From assembly GCA_018818835.1 (NCBI GenBank), contig JAHIRD010000031.1, positions 1-64,000 of the forward strand: a stretch of DNA of 64,000 nucleotides, read 5' to 3'. This document shows positions 9,401-17,580 of this stretch, in pieces. The translations under genes and the position numbers were made by a program. The notes below the pieces were generated by a model. The model saw only the letters and a program-made list of their open reading frames with translations, ran no database searches and was not told the DNA's origin. Positions within the stretch are counted from its first letter, which is position 1. Each line of letters starts with the position of its first letter. Source of the DNA: Pseudomonadota bacterium (lineage in GTDB: Bacteria > Desulfobacterota > Desulfobacteria > Desulfobacterales > Desulfolunaceae).

Positions 9401-9844
9401 CCCGATTGTGAGGACACCAATCCCAATCAGGAGAGGAATTGCAGCAGCCTTGCGAACCCGGTCAGTCATGTCGGTTGGTACCTCGACCTTCAACCTGGGG
9501 AACGGGTGCATCAGGACGTGCATATCCGAAACAATGTCCTCAATGCTCTTTCAAAAATTCCTGTTAGCACCCCTTGCGAAAGCGGGGGCTATTCCATGAT
9601 CTATGCCATAAATCCATGCAGCGGATATATGTTCAATGAGCCCGCACCGACCCCGGATCAAAGACGTCTGAGTCCCCCAACCTATATCTCAGATCCGAAT
9701 GGCGGTGACATCCCTATCTATGATAAAGATTCTGACATTTCCGATGGCAGTGGTTCCGGTGACGGTGGCGGCGACGATAACGATAAGATCAAAAGCGGAT
9801 TGTATTTCTGGCAGGAATTGTTTTATGGAGGATGGGAAGATTGA
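6455..9844 (+). CDS. pilY1: type IV pilus tip/assembly protein PilY1 with von Willebrand A domain
   Basis: 1129 residues, exported via an N-terminal signal (hydrophobic stretch at about 28-42 ending HALA). The von Willebrand A region starts near residue 60 with MIDAS motif DDSGSM (66-71). Two EF-hand-like loops, DTNLNGLADAGED (about 198) and DTNHNERIDDNE (about 227), are inserted within it. The C-terminal PilY beta-propeller begins near residue 640 (GANDGMMHAFDVQTG) and includes the conserved calcium loop DVNNDSRADYVYAGD near 837. The C-terminal tail has a Gly/Asp-rich stretch (about 1095-1110). PilY1 proteins regulate pilus extension and surface adhesion and respond to calcium. It follows pilX by 12 bases. 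Confidence 0.92.
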   Translation: MTFLTPPIKSGFSPKGFKQKSFSFKGLASFLFVLLFSSHALAIDLSDSPLEATDKTPAPTVMIILDDSGSMNWEVMTPEENGTFHTSGFLFSNVEKYYIYPENPGDNIYLTGYLSSSERILWKSQWYGYNTLFYNPKTVYTPWPATDGSGNLPDADTENPRSDPMNPSYTIHLNDIYASVSVTWGKFNIRNSHYYLVNDTNLNGLADAGEDVFLVNISGSNRSFYRLDDTNHNERIDDNELTSIARSNIPEGIRPPEDDQDELQNFANWYSFYRRRSLCTKAALARTISGLSNIRIGFYSINEELIQGVLPVKLPNDQGDIIDESPTLLSRLYDLPIRTNGTNLREGLDTVGKYYMGDNPNNLGPSPFETAENGGECQRVYAIVMTDGYWSEDDDFTLSPSDPDNDGADNTLADVAMKYYMTDLRPDLGNNLNVTECNPQAQQHMVSFAVSFGVYGTLDPTAYDPCTLQNENGDSPLWPNPSCGACQAKIDDLWHAAANSKGEFFNASDPDSLISSLKNIFLSISNHEATAASVTVRSVKFYSRNTLFQGSYLSSNWTGDIQAYRISPVDGILTINQSPLWSAADELQRLTWENRTIISFDGDIGIPFTWKSLSEPQKALLDTNEELLLFLRGKPIEGFRQRDSILGDIVHSGTLLMGKTLYAGANDGMMHAFDVQTGRERFAYVPNLVFTNLKNLSDPNYEHKFFVDQTPVCSEIKLDNQKKIYLVGGLGKGGTGYYCLDITDVDSMDTANEDDMAKIVQWEVSYDQDLGYTFSSPLIVRTYSEAYPYVVLFGNGYNSKNGKAQLFIVDLLTGILITTLDTQAGNNNGMSTPIATDVNNDSRADYVYAGDLQGNLWKFDLTSTEHGEWSFSFKKNDIPAPLFKTAPNQSITTRPDVMRHCSKYGYMVCFGTGKYLGTSDLETTNLQAIYSVWDYGDDPGEYLGEFDPATQNVSNHPDNDVKLFTVNTSSTQTDIHADWSTIPDCEDTNPNQERNCSSLANPVSHVGWYLDLQPGERVHQDVHIRNNVLNALSKIPVSTPCESGGYSMIYAINPCSGYMFNEPAPTPDQRRLSPPTYISDPNGGDIPIYDKDSDISDGSGSGDGGGDDNDKIKSGLYFWQELFYGGWED

Positions 9845-9873
9845 AATCACGATTTAAACATAAGGATTCAACC

Positions 9874-10194
9874 ATGAAAAAAATAAATATTACGTTGAAA
9901 CAAGCGTTTCTATTGTTCTTTATTCTTGTTCAAATCGTTGTCCTGTTTCCCTGCTCCGTGTTTTCTGAATCACATACACCTGCCACGTATGATGGCATTG
10001 GTAAAATCAATGCCATCAACATCAGCAGAAACTACATCTCTATTGATGATATACCGATGAGGTTTTCATCCAACCCCGTGTTTTTAACCTTAGCTGGCCA
10101 AGCTTTATCCCCGCAGACGTTTAAAAAAGGTGACAAGGTCGGTTATGTCCTGGATTCAAATGGAAAAATCAAAGAATTGTGGTTTCTGGGATAA
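9874..10194 (+). CDS. small exported protein following pilY1, unknown function
   Basis: 106 residues. The start at 9874 is preceded by AAGGA; an earlier in-frame start at 9832 overlaps pilY1. Residues 1-35 form a signal peptide or membrane anchor ending CSVFSES. The remaining 70 residues have short strands with turns (GIGKINAINISRNYISIDD, then KKGDKVGYVLDSNGKIKELW), suggesting a small beta-barrel of the OB or SH3 kind. No family recognised. Its position as last gene of the pseudopilin operon suggests a role in periplasmic pilus assembly, which is inference. Confidence 0.65.
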   Translation: MKKINITLKQAFLLFFILVQIVVLFPCSVFSESHTPATYDGIGKINAINISRNYISIDDIPMRFSSNPVFLTLAGQALSPQTFKKGDKVGYVLDSNGKIKELWFLG

Positions 10195-10233
10195 ACAAAT
10201 GTGACATATCTGAATTCATGAAGGTCCAAATTA

Positions 10234-11085
10234 TTATTTCCCCATTCGTTTGACATCATCAAACCTGATTTCATGGCTAAGGGGATCATAAGTATAAGGC
10301 ATGGAGTAGGGATTGGAAGGGAGCTGATTCAAGATACCTGCTTCAAGGAGTCTATCAAGGCTTTCAGGGGGGGAGCCGAACCGATCCCTGTATTTTTTGA
10401 CCGCATCTTCAAGGATTAGGACTCCCTTCAATGCAGATATTCTGTTCTCAATTTCCCGTATACTTGATTCATCGAGATCCGGTTGATTCAGCATGTTTTC
10501 AAGCACAAGAATACTTGCCTGGGATCGATTTTCCTTTATGGCAAAACGGCTGCCCAAAAGAGGGATAAGGACCGGACAATGCGCCACTTGCGATGTTTCC
10601 ATGAAAATTTTTGAAGCAGAGTCATAATCACCCAAAAAATAGTAATAATCAAAGCCCATATAAAATCCGGGACGATAATCCCAGAATCTTGATTTTCGTG
10701 ATAAATCAAGAAGCCGAATCGCCTCCAAGGGCTGTTGAGCACCCCAGGCAATTTCCGATTGGGCCTGGAGATAGGTCTGCTCAAAATAGGGATCAAGGGC
10801 CATCACCTGATCAAATCCGAGAATAACTTTCTCCCATTCGTGTGGGCTGATTTTTTTCCCGCATCCGGTGAATGAACTGACCTGCATAAGAATAAAATCT
10901 GCCATGATTCCATTGAATTCACCGGCAATCAAGCGCATGGCCACCGGGGGGACGTTGAGAAGGCTCAGGGCATAGTGGGCACTGAGATGATTTCGTTGTT
11001 CCTTGATGACCCTGTTGCTTGCAATCAAGGTCGCCAGGAAAAAACAAAAGCACACAGGCCAGAGGATATGTCGAGAACGGTTCAA
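10234..11085 (-). CDS. membrane-anchored TPR-like protein with pseudopilin-like C-terminus
   Basis: 283 residues. One N-terminal transmembrane segment (HILWPVCFCFFLATLIASN) is followed by a helical region with TPR-like pairs (around MALDPYFEQTYLQAQSEIAW and GDYDSASKIFMETSQVA). The last 50 residues (FGSPPESLDRLLEAGIL, LPSNPYSMPYTYDP) resemble the C-terminal module found in pseudopilin and type II secretion proteins. The start chosen is TTG at 11085: it overlaps the permease stop in a TTGA junction and has AGGGA six bases upstream. The longer ATG-initiated frame would overlap the permease by 85 bases. Third gene of the ABC cluster, next to pilA. Confidence 0.65.
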   Translation of the reverse strand: MNRSRHILWPVCFCFFLATLIASNRVIKEQRNHLSAHYALSLLNVPPVAMRLIAGEFNGIMADFILMQVSSFTGCGKKISPHEWEKVILGFDQVMALDPYFEQTYLQAQSEIAWGAQQPLEAIRLLDLSRKSRFWDYRPGFYMGFDYYYFLGDYDSASKIFMETSQVAHCPVLIPLLGSRFAIKENRSQASILVLENMLNQPDLDESSIREIENRISALKGVLILEDAVKKYRDRFGSPPESLDRLLEAGILNQLPSNPYSMPYTYDPLSHEIRFDDVKRMGK

Positions 11086-11891
11086 GACAATTCCCTTTTT
11101 TGGAAAATGAGTACCGTCAACATGATGCAGACCACACTGTATGAAACACCGTATATCAACAGCCATGAAAGAGATAGAGTGTTCACGGGCAAGCCGTATG
11201 CAGCGGTAGTTTTCAAATCAAACGCAGTCAGATTCGGCAGAATCCAGGTCACGGCATTAATCACTTTAATGGACAGCGAATCTGAACTCATTATTTTGGT
11301 AGACAAAATAATATTTTTTACGTTTTCCATATTATGACAGATAAAATAGGTCATAATCGTTAAAAGAACGGCGGTAAAATGATGGGTACTCGTGCACACC
11401 CAGAAAAAAGCAAGAGACAGCAGGATCAATAGCGATAAGGTCAGATAACAAATTGACAGGGTAAACATTCCCCATGAAAAATGGGGAGGAATAAATGTCC
11501 CGGCCCCCATGACAGAAATTTTTACGGATAATGCGGCGCACAACCCTAAAAAAACGCTGGAAATCATGATAATCAATCCCAGCCCCATGTATTTTCCAAT
11601 AATATAATGGGCTTTTGTGACGGGCCGTGACAGGATCAGATAGACGGTTTTTTTTTCAATATCATTGCCCAGAATCGGCAGACACAAAAAAAAGATAATA
11701 ATAAGCCCTGAAAAGGATATAATGGAAAGGCCCATGTCAACCGCCACTTTCCCGAGCTCCCAGGTAAACATGCCCGTGATGATGATATTGGCGGAAAAAA
11801 GAATCAAGCCCATGAAAAAAATACCATACAGGGCTTTATTACGGATGCAGTCTTTGAATGTGATCCAGGCGATCAGGCGGATTTTATCCAT
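11082..11891 (-). CDS. ABC-2 type transporter permease
   Basis: 269-residue integral membrane protein with six predicted transmembrane helices in the ABC-2 arrangement: a cytoplasmic N-terminus (AWITFKDCIRNKALYGIFFMG), a helix pair, and the conserved KKTVYLILSRPVTKAHYIIGKY segment after helix 2. ABC-2 permeases typically export substrates such as polysaccharides, drugs or small molecules. The gene overlaps the ATPase by eight bases and the downstream TPR-like gene by four, so the three form one translational unit. Substrate unknown; the location beside pilA hints at, but does not prove, a link to pili or gliding as in GldA-type systems. Confidence 0.85.
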   Translation of the reverse strand: MDKIRLIAWITFKDCIRNKALYGIFFMGLILFSANIIITGMFTWELGKVAVDMGLSIISFSGLIIIFFLCLPILGNDIEKKTVYLILSRPVTKAHYIIGKYMGLGLIIMISSVFLGLCAALSVKISVMGAGTFIPPHFSWGMFTLSICYLTLSLLILLSLAFFWVCTSTHHFTAVLLTIMTYFICHNMENVKNIILSTKIMSSDSLSIKVINAVTWILPNLTAFDLKTTAAYGLPVNTLSLSWLLIYGVSYSVVCIMLTVLIFQKRELS

Positions 11892-12630
11892 TTTTCCCCC
11901 TGTCGTCCGTCTGAATGATATTCATGAAGGCGTGTTCAAGATTTGAGCCGTATTGGGGTAATATCTCATCAATTGCCCCGGAAAACAAATGCTTGCCCTT
12001 GTTCAGGATGGCAATCCGATTACAGAGTTTTTCAACATCACTCAAAATATGGGAACTGAAAAACACGGTTTTCCCCCGTTGCTTGAGTTCCAGGATCACG
12101 TCGGTGATCAGATACCGTCCCATGGGATCAAGGCCGCTCATGGGCTCGTCAAGAATGTAGATTTCAGGATCGTGAACAAGGGCAAGGGCCAGGCCCAGGC
12201 GCTGTTTCATGCCTTTTGAGTATGTTCCGATCTGCCAGGATTGGGCATGATCAAGTTTCAGCCGCTTGAGAATATCCTGGGTCTGTTCTTTCAGCTGATC
12301 TTGTTTTAAGCCGGATATTTTCCCTGAAAAATACATAATTTCAGAGGCTGTCAAATTTTCATAAAAACATGGGGTTTCAGGGAGGTAACCGATATGGTGC
12401 AGATAATTATCCTTACCCACCCGACACTGTTTCACATGGATATCTCCCTGGTCAGGCCGGATAAAATTGAGAAGCAGCTTGATGGTCGTGCTCTTGCCGG
12501 CCCCGTTGGGGCCTAAAAAACCGAATACCTCTCCCGTCATGATGGACAGGGATAGATCATGCAGGACTTTCTGCTTTTTCAAACCCTGCCCATAGGTTTT
12601 TGAGACATTGTTGAACTGAATTGCTGTCAT
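11884..12630 (-). CDS. ABC-2 type transporter ATP-binding protein
   Basis: 248 residues. The nucleotide-binding fold is complete: Walker A GPNGAGKST, Q-loop, a signature written YSKGMKQRLGLALAL in place of LSGGQ (normal for ABC-2 exporters), Walker B YILDEP followed by MSGLDP, and the switch histidine in SSHILSDVEKL. The subfamily is that of DrrA/CcmA-like exporters such as GldA and YhaQ. It energises the permease encoded immediately downstream and overlapping by eight bases. It is preceded by the pilA terminator, so it is probably transcribed from its own promoter in the 100-base gap. Confidence 0.9.
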   Translation of the reverse strand: MTAIQFNNVSKTYGQGLKKQKVLHDLSLSIMTGEVFGFLGPNGAGKSTTIKLLLNFIRPDQGDIHVKQCRVGKDNYLHHIGYLPETPCFYENLTASEIMYFSGKISGLKQDQLKEQTQDILKRLKLDHAQSWQIGTYSKGMKQRLGLALALVHDPEIYILDEPMSGLDPMGRYLITDVILELKQRGKTVFFSSHILSDVEKLCNRIAILNKGKHLFSGAIDEILPQYGSNLEHAFMNIIQTDDRGKNG

Positions 12631-12672
12631 CGTCGGTAAACCATTGTCAAAAGTCTGTCTTTAAAAATACGG

Positions 12673-12703
12673 ATAACCCCTTTTCATGGTGAAAAGGGGT
12701 TAT
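12673..12703 (-). terminator. rho-independent terminator of pilA
   Basis: A perfect 13-bp stem (12673-12685 with 12691-12703) with a five-base loop. On the minus strand it is followed by GTATTTTTAA. It sits 26 bases after the pilA stop, so pilA is probably monocistronic. Confidence 0.85.
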
Positions 12704-12729
12704 CGCGATCATGTTTGACAATCAAATAG

Positions 12730-13377
12730 TTAAGGAAGTTTGGTCCATTCCTCCGTGGGCAAACCATTACCACCTATACCATCAATATCATCATCCTGAG
12801 TGAGAGTCGCTTGGATAGGAGTGGCCTGTAGACCGGCATTATTCGGGAAATTGGGATTTGAAACTGTATACAGTGTATTTTCAATATCCGAATCAATTCC
12901 GTAAGCCGTGTCACCTTTGAAATGACGTGCGAAAATATTCACTGCAGACGTGTCATTAGCATCATTATCGTCCCAAGCATCAGCTATCATGTTGGTGCCC
13001 AGTGCAATGGCGAGAGACATCTCGCGAGTACCAGCGAAATTTATACCGGAAAGACGGGCACCAGCTGCATCCGTCGTTGCAGGGGCCACCAAGGCAGTAT
13101 CATCGGTACAATCACTTTCCGCATGGCCCACATCTCCGTCAGAAAGGAGGGCAGCAACAGCTTCCGTATGGCCATAAACACCCAGTTCAGAATTCAGGTT
13201 GGCATTATCGGCTTTCAAGTTATGCACAGTTGCTTTGGCAGCCGAGTTATAAGCTCTCATACGATATGTCATAAATTGAGGGACCGCGATGGCCGCAAGG
13301 ATACCGATGATCGCGATAACGATCATGAGTTCGATCAAGGTGAAACCTTTTTCATTTCTTTTTACAATTTTAATCAT
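12730..13377 (-). CDS. pilA: type IV major pilin PilA
   Basis: 215-residue prepilin. The leader [11 protein letters not shown] is followed by [20 protein letters not shown], a perfect type IVa pilin helix with Glu5. The C-terminal region (about residues 60-215) is longer than a Geobacter-type short pilin and rich in Asp, Asn and Ala. Only one Cys is seen (in ESDCTDD), so there is no C-terminal disulfide loop. Strong ribosome site GAGGAGG. A perfect terminator follows, and a candidate RpoN promoter lies about 300 bases upstream, with the RpoN-dependent regulator PilR encoded on the same strand just beyond it. Confidence 0.92.
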   Translation of the reverse strand: MIKIVKRNEKGFTLIELMIVIAIIGILAAIAVPQFMTYRMRAYNSAAKATVHNLKADNANLNSELGVYGHTEAVAALLSDGDVGHAESDCTDDTALVAPATTDAAGARLSGINFAGTREMSLAIALGTNMIADAWDDNDANDTSAVNIFARHFKGDTAYGIDSDIENTLYTVSNPNFPNNAGLQATPIQATLTQDDDIDGIGGNGLPTEEWTKLP

Positions 13378-13673
13378 GTGTTGCCTCCTCGTTTGGTTTG
13401 TTTTTTGAATCGGTATTTAACCGGAAACAGGTACTTTTTTCAATGGATTGACTAGGAAATCAACATCTGTTTTTACTCCTGAGTAATCGGCTGTAAACTG
13501 GAAAAAAGGTCTTGTTCCTGGAAAATACGTTATAGCAGTTTAAAAATAGTATCTGAAAATACATCATTAAGCAACCCTTTTTAACCCTATACCGCCCGTT
13601 TGTGACTAGTACGAATCTTTAAATCTTTGTGTCTTGTTTATGAACCCTCATTGAAAACGTTATTCATACCTAT

Positions 13674-13689
13674 TACAAGAAAAGTGCCA
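13674..13689 (-). promoter_or_regulatory. candidate RpoN (-24/-12) promoter for pilA
   Basis: On the minus strand the sequence reads TGGCAC, five bases, TTGTA, ideal at -24 and one mismatch from TTGCA at -12. A start about 12 bases downstream would give an untranslated leader near 285 bases, long but reminiscent of Geobacter pilA. RpoN control of pilA is known in many type IV pilus systems and pilR lies adjacent. The rest of the 13378-13851 gap is AT-rich and shows no gene. Confidence 0.45.
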
Positions 13690-13820
13690 AAGATGATTCC
13701 CATTGAATAAAATAACGTATTTATCTAATTTTATTGGGTTTTAGGGCAAAAACAATGTGTGGCAATCGCCTATCAACCAGAGATAGTTAACAAAATTGAG
13801 CGGAGTCTGTGCCAAAAAAT

Positions 13821-13843
13821 GTCACCATCGGGTTCATAGTGAC
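13821..13843 (-). terminator. terminator after pilR
   Basis: An eight-base-pair stem (13821-13828 with 13836-13843, one G-T pair) and seven-base loop. On the minus strand it is followed by ATTTTTT. It lies nine bases beyond the pilR stop, separating pilR from pilA. Confidence 0.75.
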
Positions 13844-13851
13844 AAATCACG

Positions 13852-15255
13852 CTAACCCATACCCAATTTTTCACACCGGTACCTCATGGACCGGAAGGTA
13901 ATGTCCAGAAGACGGGCCGCCTTGCTTTTTTTGCCATTGGCACATTCCAGTGCCTTCTTGATGTAAGCCTTTTCAATGGAATCCATGACATCGTCCAGCT
14001 GGACTCCGTGTTGCACATCCTGGAGGTCAAAGCGGCGGTTGGGGACACCTTCAATCCACCTCCGCTTGTATGTGGACAAGGACAGGCTTTCCGGCAGGAT
14101 GATATTGGTGGTGGACAGGGCCACACTGCGCTCGATCAGGTTTTCCAGCTCACGGACATTTCCGGGGAAATCGTATTTAGTCAGAAGTTCAACGGCATAG
14201 GATGATATTTTGGTGATATCCTTGCCCATTTCCCTGGAATACTTGTCCAGGAAAAACTGGGCCAGGGGTTTAAGATCACTTTTGCGCTCCCGTAAAGACG
14301 GAACCTTGATCTCAATAACATTCAATCGGTAAAAAAGATCTTCACGAAAACGTCCTTCCATCACCTCTTCTTCAAGATGCTTATTGGTGGCACTGATGAT
14401 GCGGATGTCCACATCAACATCCTTGGTATCCCCCACAGGTTTGAATGATCGCTGCTGTACCGCCCGAAGCAGCTTGACCTGGAGAGGCATGGTCAGTTCT
14501 CCGATTTCATCCAGAAAAATGGTCCCGCCATGGGCCTCTTCAAAAAGGCCTTTTTTGTCATGACTGGCTCCGGTAAAGGACCCTTTCTTGTGACCGAACA
14601 GCTCGCTTTCCATCAGGGTTTCAGGGATTCCACCACAGTTCACCGTGACAAAGGCATTTTGACCGCGATCACTTAATTTATGGATGGAGCTGGCAATGAG
14701 TTCCTTGCCCGTTCCGCTTTCCCCGGTGATCATCACATTGGTCCGTGCCTTGGCCACCTGCTCAATCATGGAATAAATCCGTTTCATGGCCGGACTGTCA
14801 CCGATCATGCTGTCAAAATGAAGACTGCTTTTGGTTTCTTCGGCCAGCTCTTCTTTTTCACGGTCCGATGTTTTCAGATCAAGGGCCCTGGCGATGGTGG
14901 CCCTGAGTTCGTTGTTGTCAAAGGGTTTGGGCACATAGTCGTAGGCCCCGTCATTCATGGCTTCCACCGCCGTCTCTGTGGTGGCATAAGCGGAAATCAA
15001 GATCACGACGGTTTCGGAATGACATTTTTTGGCAGCACGGAGCACATCCAGGCCGGACAGGTCCCCCAGACGGATGTCTGTGAGCACCAGATCGTAGATA
15101 TTTTTCCCGATCATGGAAACGGCTTGTTTCCCATTTTCGGCGCAATCCACCCGATACCCCGCTTTAACAAGCATCAACTCAAGAAATTCACGCATGCTGA
15201 GTTCGTCGTCAACAACAAGAATATGGGCTCTATCGCTTACACCTGGCATAATCAT
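13852..15255 (-). CDS. pilR: RpoN-dependent response regulator, PilR type
   Basis: 467 residues of NtrC architecture: receiver domain (about 10-125; phospho-acceptor Asp in DLVLTDIRLGD, Lys in VPKPFDN), AAA+ domain (about 150-385; Walker A GESGTGKE, GSFTGA sigma-54 contact loop, Walker B GGTIFLDEIGE) and a Fis-type helix-turn-helix at the end (SKAARLLDITFRSMRYRCEKLG). The ending TFRSMRYR is characteristic of PilR. It would activate RpoN-dependent transcription, most plausibly of pilA 470 bases downstream. No PilS kinase is present in the window; upstream lie pyrC and pyrB, with only 19 bases between pyrC and pilR. Confidence 0.88.
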   Translation of the reverse strand: MIMPGVSDRAHILVVDDELSMREFLELMLVKAGYRVDCAENGKQAVSMIGKNIYDLVLTDIRLGDLSGLDVLRAAKKCHSETVVILISAYATTETAVEAMNDGAYDYVPKPFDNNELRATIARALDLKTSDREKEELAEETKSSLHFDSMIGDSPAMKRIYSMIEQVAKARTNVMITGESGTGKELIASSIHKLSDRGQNAFVTVNCGGIPETLMESELFGHKKGSFTGASHDKKGLFEEAHGGTIFLDEIGELTMPLQVKLLRAVQQRSFKPVGDTKDVDVDIRIISATNKHLEEEVMEGRFREDLFYRLNVIEIKVPSLRERKSDLKPLAQFFLDKYSREMGKDITKISSYAVELLTKYDFPGNVRELENLIERSVALSTTNIILPESLSLSTYKRRWIEGVPNRRFDLQDVQHGVQLDDVMDSIEKAYIKKALECANGKKSKAARLLDITFRSMRYRCEKLGMG

Positions 15256-15274
15256 CCCCGTTTATGTTCATATA

Positions 15275-16558
15275 TCAAGAGGGTTCTTTATAAACCACCC
15301 TGCCATTGACAAGGGTGTACAGGGCTTTACCCCTCATGGTCCAACCATCAAAGGGGGTGTTTCTGCTTTTGGAATAAAGCTCATCTGCCTTCAGAATATA
15401 TTCCCTGTCAGGATCTATAATGGTGATATCCGCTATTCCCCCCTCACGGATTCCCGTGGGGATACCCAGAATAGAGGCCGGGTTTATTGTCATTTTGCGA
15501 ATCATTGCATCCAAGGTCAGGACACCGTCTGTGACCAGTTTCAACGAGAGGGGAAGGGCCGTCTCAAGTCCGATGATCCCGTTGGCCGCCATATTGAATT
15601 CCACATTCTTTTCCAAAGGGGAATGGGGAGCATGATCCGTTGCGATCACATCCAGTGTTCCGTCGGCAAGTCCCTGGCAGATGGCCGCCCTGTCTTTTTC
15701 TGTTCGAAGGGGGGGGTTCATCTTGGCATGGGTGTCGAAATCAACAATGGCTGCCTCGGTCAGGGTAAAGTAATGGGGTGCTGTTTCCGCTGTGACAGGA
15801 ACACCTCTTTTTTTCGCATCCCGAATGGCCTGAACCGATTCTTCGGTGCTCACATGGGCAATATGAAGCCGACCACCGGTGAGTTCACACAATCCAATGT
15901 CTCTCATGACCATGATGCTTTCTGAAATATTGGGGATTCCCGGCAGTCCCAGACGCGTGGCAACCACACCTTCGTTCATGCAGCCCCCGGCAGCAAGAGA
16001 CATATCCTCACAATGGGATATAATCGGCAGATTGAATCCTTTGGCATACTCAAGGGCACGGCGCATCATCTGGCCGTTTTCCACAGGGAGTCCGTCGTCG
16101 GTCAGGGCCACGGCCCCGGCATCTTTCAGGTCCCCGTACTCGCTCAGGGCCTGTCCCTTGGAACCCACACTGATGGCTGCTGCCGGGTAAACACGGGCAA
16201 AACCAGCTTGGTTTGCCATTCGGATCATGTATTCGGTGACCTGCCGATTATCATTGACCGGACGGGTGTTGGGCATGGCGCACACAGCTGTAAACCCGCC
16301 ATGAACAGCAGCCCTGCATCCGGTTTCGATGCTTTCCTTGTACTCGAACCCCGGGTCCCGCAAATGCACATGCATGTCAATCAGACCTGGGAGAACAAGC
16401 ATGCCGGTGGCATCAATGACCTGATCCACAGACATGTCTTTGGGCGCAGCTCCGGGCGTGACCATCTTTAAAATTTTTCCGTTTTCGATATACAGATCGA
16501 ACATCCCGTCACAGTGCCCGGGGTCGATCACCCGACCGCCTTTAATGTGTATCGCCAT
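15275..16558 (-). CDS. pyrC: dihydroorotase
   Basis: 427 residues, class I dihydroorotase of the amidohydrolase fold. It converts carbamoyl-aspartate to dihydroorotate, the third step of pyrimidine synthesis. Visible zinc and substrate motifs: [13 protein letters not shown] (about residue 60), HCED (about 180), the HVST segment near 230, NPPLR near 279, and DHAPH near 303. Length and motifs are normal and it looks active. The start overlaps the pyrB end by 17 bases, giving a pyrB-pyrC unit that runs on to pilR. Confidence 0.95.
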   Translation of the reverse strand: MAIHIKGGRVIDPGHCDGMFDLYIENGKILKMVTPGAAPKDMSVDQVIDATGMLVLPGLIDMHVHLRDPGFEYKESIETGCRAAVHGGFTAVCAMPNTRPVNDNRQVTEYMIRMANQAGFARVYPAAAISVGSKGQALSEYGDLKDAGAVALTDDGLPVENGQMMRRALEYAKGFNLPIISHCEDMSLAAGGCMNEGVVATRLGLPGIPNISESIMVMRDIGLCELTGGRLHIAHVSTEESVQAIRDAKKRGVPVTAETAPHYFTLTEAAIVDFDTHAKMNPPLRTEKDRAAICQGLADGTLDVIATDHAPHSPLEKNVEFNMAANGIIGLETALPLSLKLVTDGVLTLDAMIRKMTINPASILGIPTGIREGGIADITIIDPDREYILKADELYSKSRNTPFDGWTMRGKALYTLVNGRVVYKEPS

Positions 16559-17480
16559 CCCGTGATCCTCCTGCCAGAAGATAAAATAAGGCCATTCTCA
16601 ATGCAACGCCGTTTGTCACCTGTTCAAGGATAATGGAATAGGGACCGTCCGCAACGGCCTCTGAAATTTCCACACCTCGATTCATGGGGCCGGGGTGCAT
16701 GATCAGCACATCTTTTTTCGCCATATTCACCCGTTTTTCAGAAAGACCGTAATACCGGGAGTATTCCCGAACCGTTGAAAACAAAAAGTTTTCCTGTCTT
16801 TCCTTCTGGATCCTGAGCATCATGATAATATCGGCGCCCCTGATGGCTTCATCCATATCATAGGTCACATCAGCACCGTAGGTTTCCACTCCCTTGGGAA
16901 TCATGGTGGGTGGACCTGAAAAAACAACATGGGCACCCATTTTGGAAAAGCCCACCGCATTGGAGCGCGCCACGCGACTGTGGGCGATATCCCCAATAAT
17001 GGCAATGCGTTTTCCGCCAAGGTCCCCCAGCTTTTCACGGGCGCTCATCAGATCAAGAAGGGCCTGGGTAGGATGGGCATGCATGCCGTCTCCTCCGTTG
17101 ATGACCGACGCCTTGACATGCCTGGCCATCAGATTGGGAGCTCCTCCTGAGGAATGCCGCATCACAATGATATCCGGGTTCATGGCCTCCAGATTACGGG
17201 CCGTATCAATCAACGTTTCTCCCTTGACCATGCTGCTTGAACTGGCTGAAATGGATATGCAGTCTGCGCTCAGGCGTTTGGCGGCAATGTCAAACGACAC
17301 CTTTGTCCGTGTGCTGGGTTCATGAAAGAAAAGAATGATGGTTTTCCCCCGCAAGGTGGGGACTTTTTTAATGGGCCGCTCTGAGATTTCTTTCATGCCC
17401 TCTGCGGTATCGAGAATCAGATTGATTTCATCGACGGTGAGTGACTCAATATCGAGAATGTCCTTTTTCCGTAATTGCAT
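16542..17480 (-). CDS. pyrB: aspartate carbamoyltransferase catalytic subunit
   Basis: 312 residues. Condenses carbamoyl phosphate and aspartate in the second step of pyrimidine synthesis. The carbamoyl phosphate loop [20 protein letters not shown], the HPTQALLD loop and HPGPMNRG are all present, matching active ATCase chains. No pyrI regulatory subunit is adjacent; class B/C enzymes with pyrC are common in this lineage. The 100-base gap before lepB has no recognisable gene and may hold the promoter. Confidence 0.95.
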   Translation of the reverse strand: MQLRKKDILDIESLTVDEINLILDTAEGMKEISERPIKKVPTLRGKTIILFFHEPSTRTKVSFDIAAKRLSADCISISASSSSMVKGETLIDTARNLEAMNPDIIVMRHSSGGAPNLMARHVKASVINGGDGMHAHPTQALLDLMSAREKLGDLGGKRIAIIGDIAHSRVARSNAVGFSKMGAHVVFSGPPTMIPKGVETYGADVTYDMDEAIRGADIIMMLRIQKERQENFLFSTVREYSRYYGLSEKRVNMAKKDVLIMHPGPMNRGVEISEAVADGPYSIILEQVTNGVALRMALFYLLAGGSRDGDTH

Positions 17481-17580
17481 TTTCCCCCTGCATTTATCAA
17501 CGTTTACGAAAGAACCGAGCCATGTTGGCCGTTTTTTACTGTGGCCGCCTCATATGTCTGTTGCGATTCTGAACGGTGTT

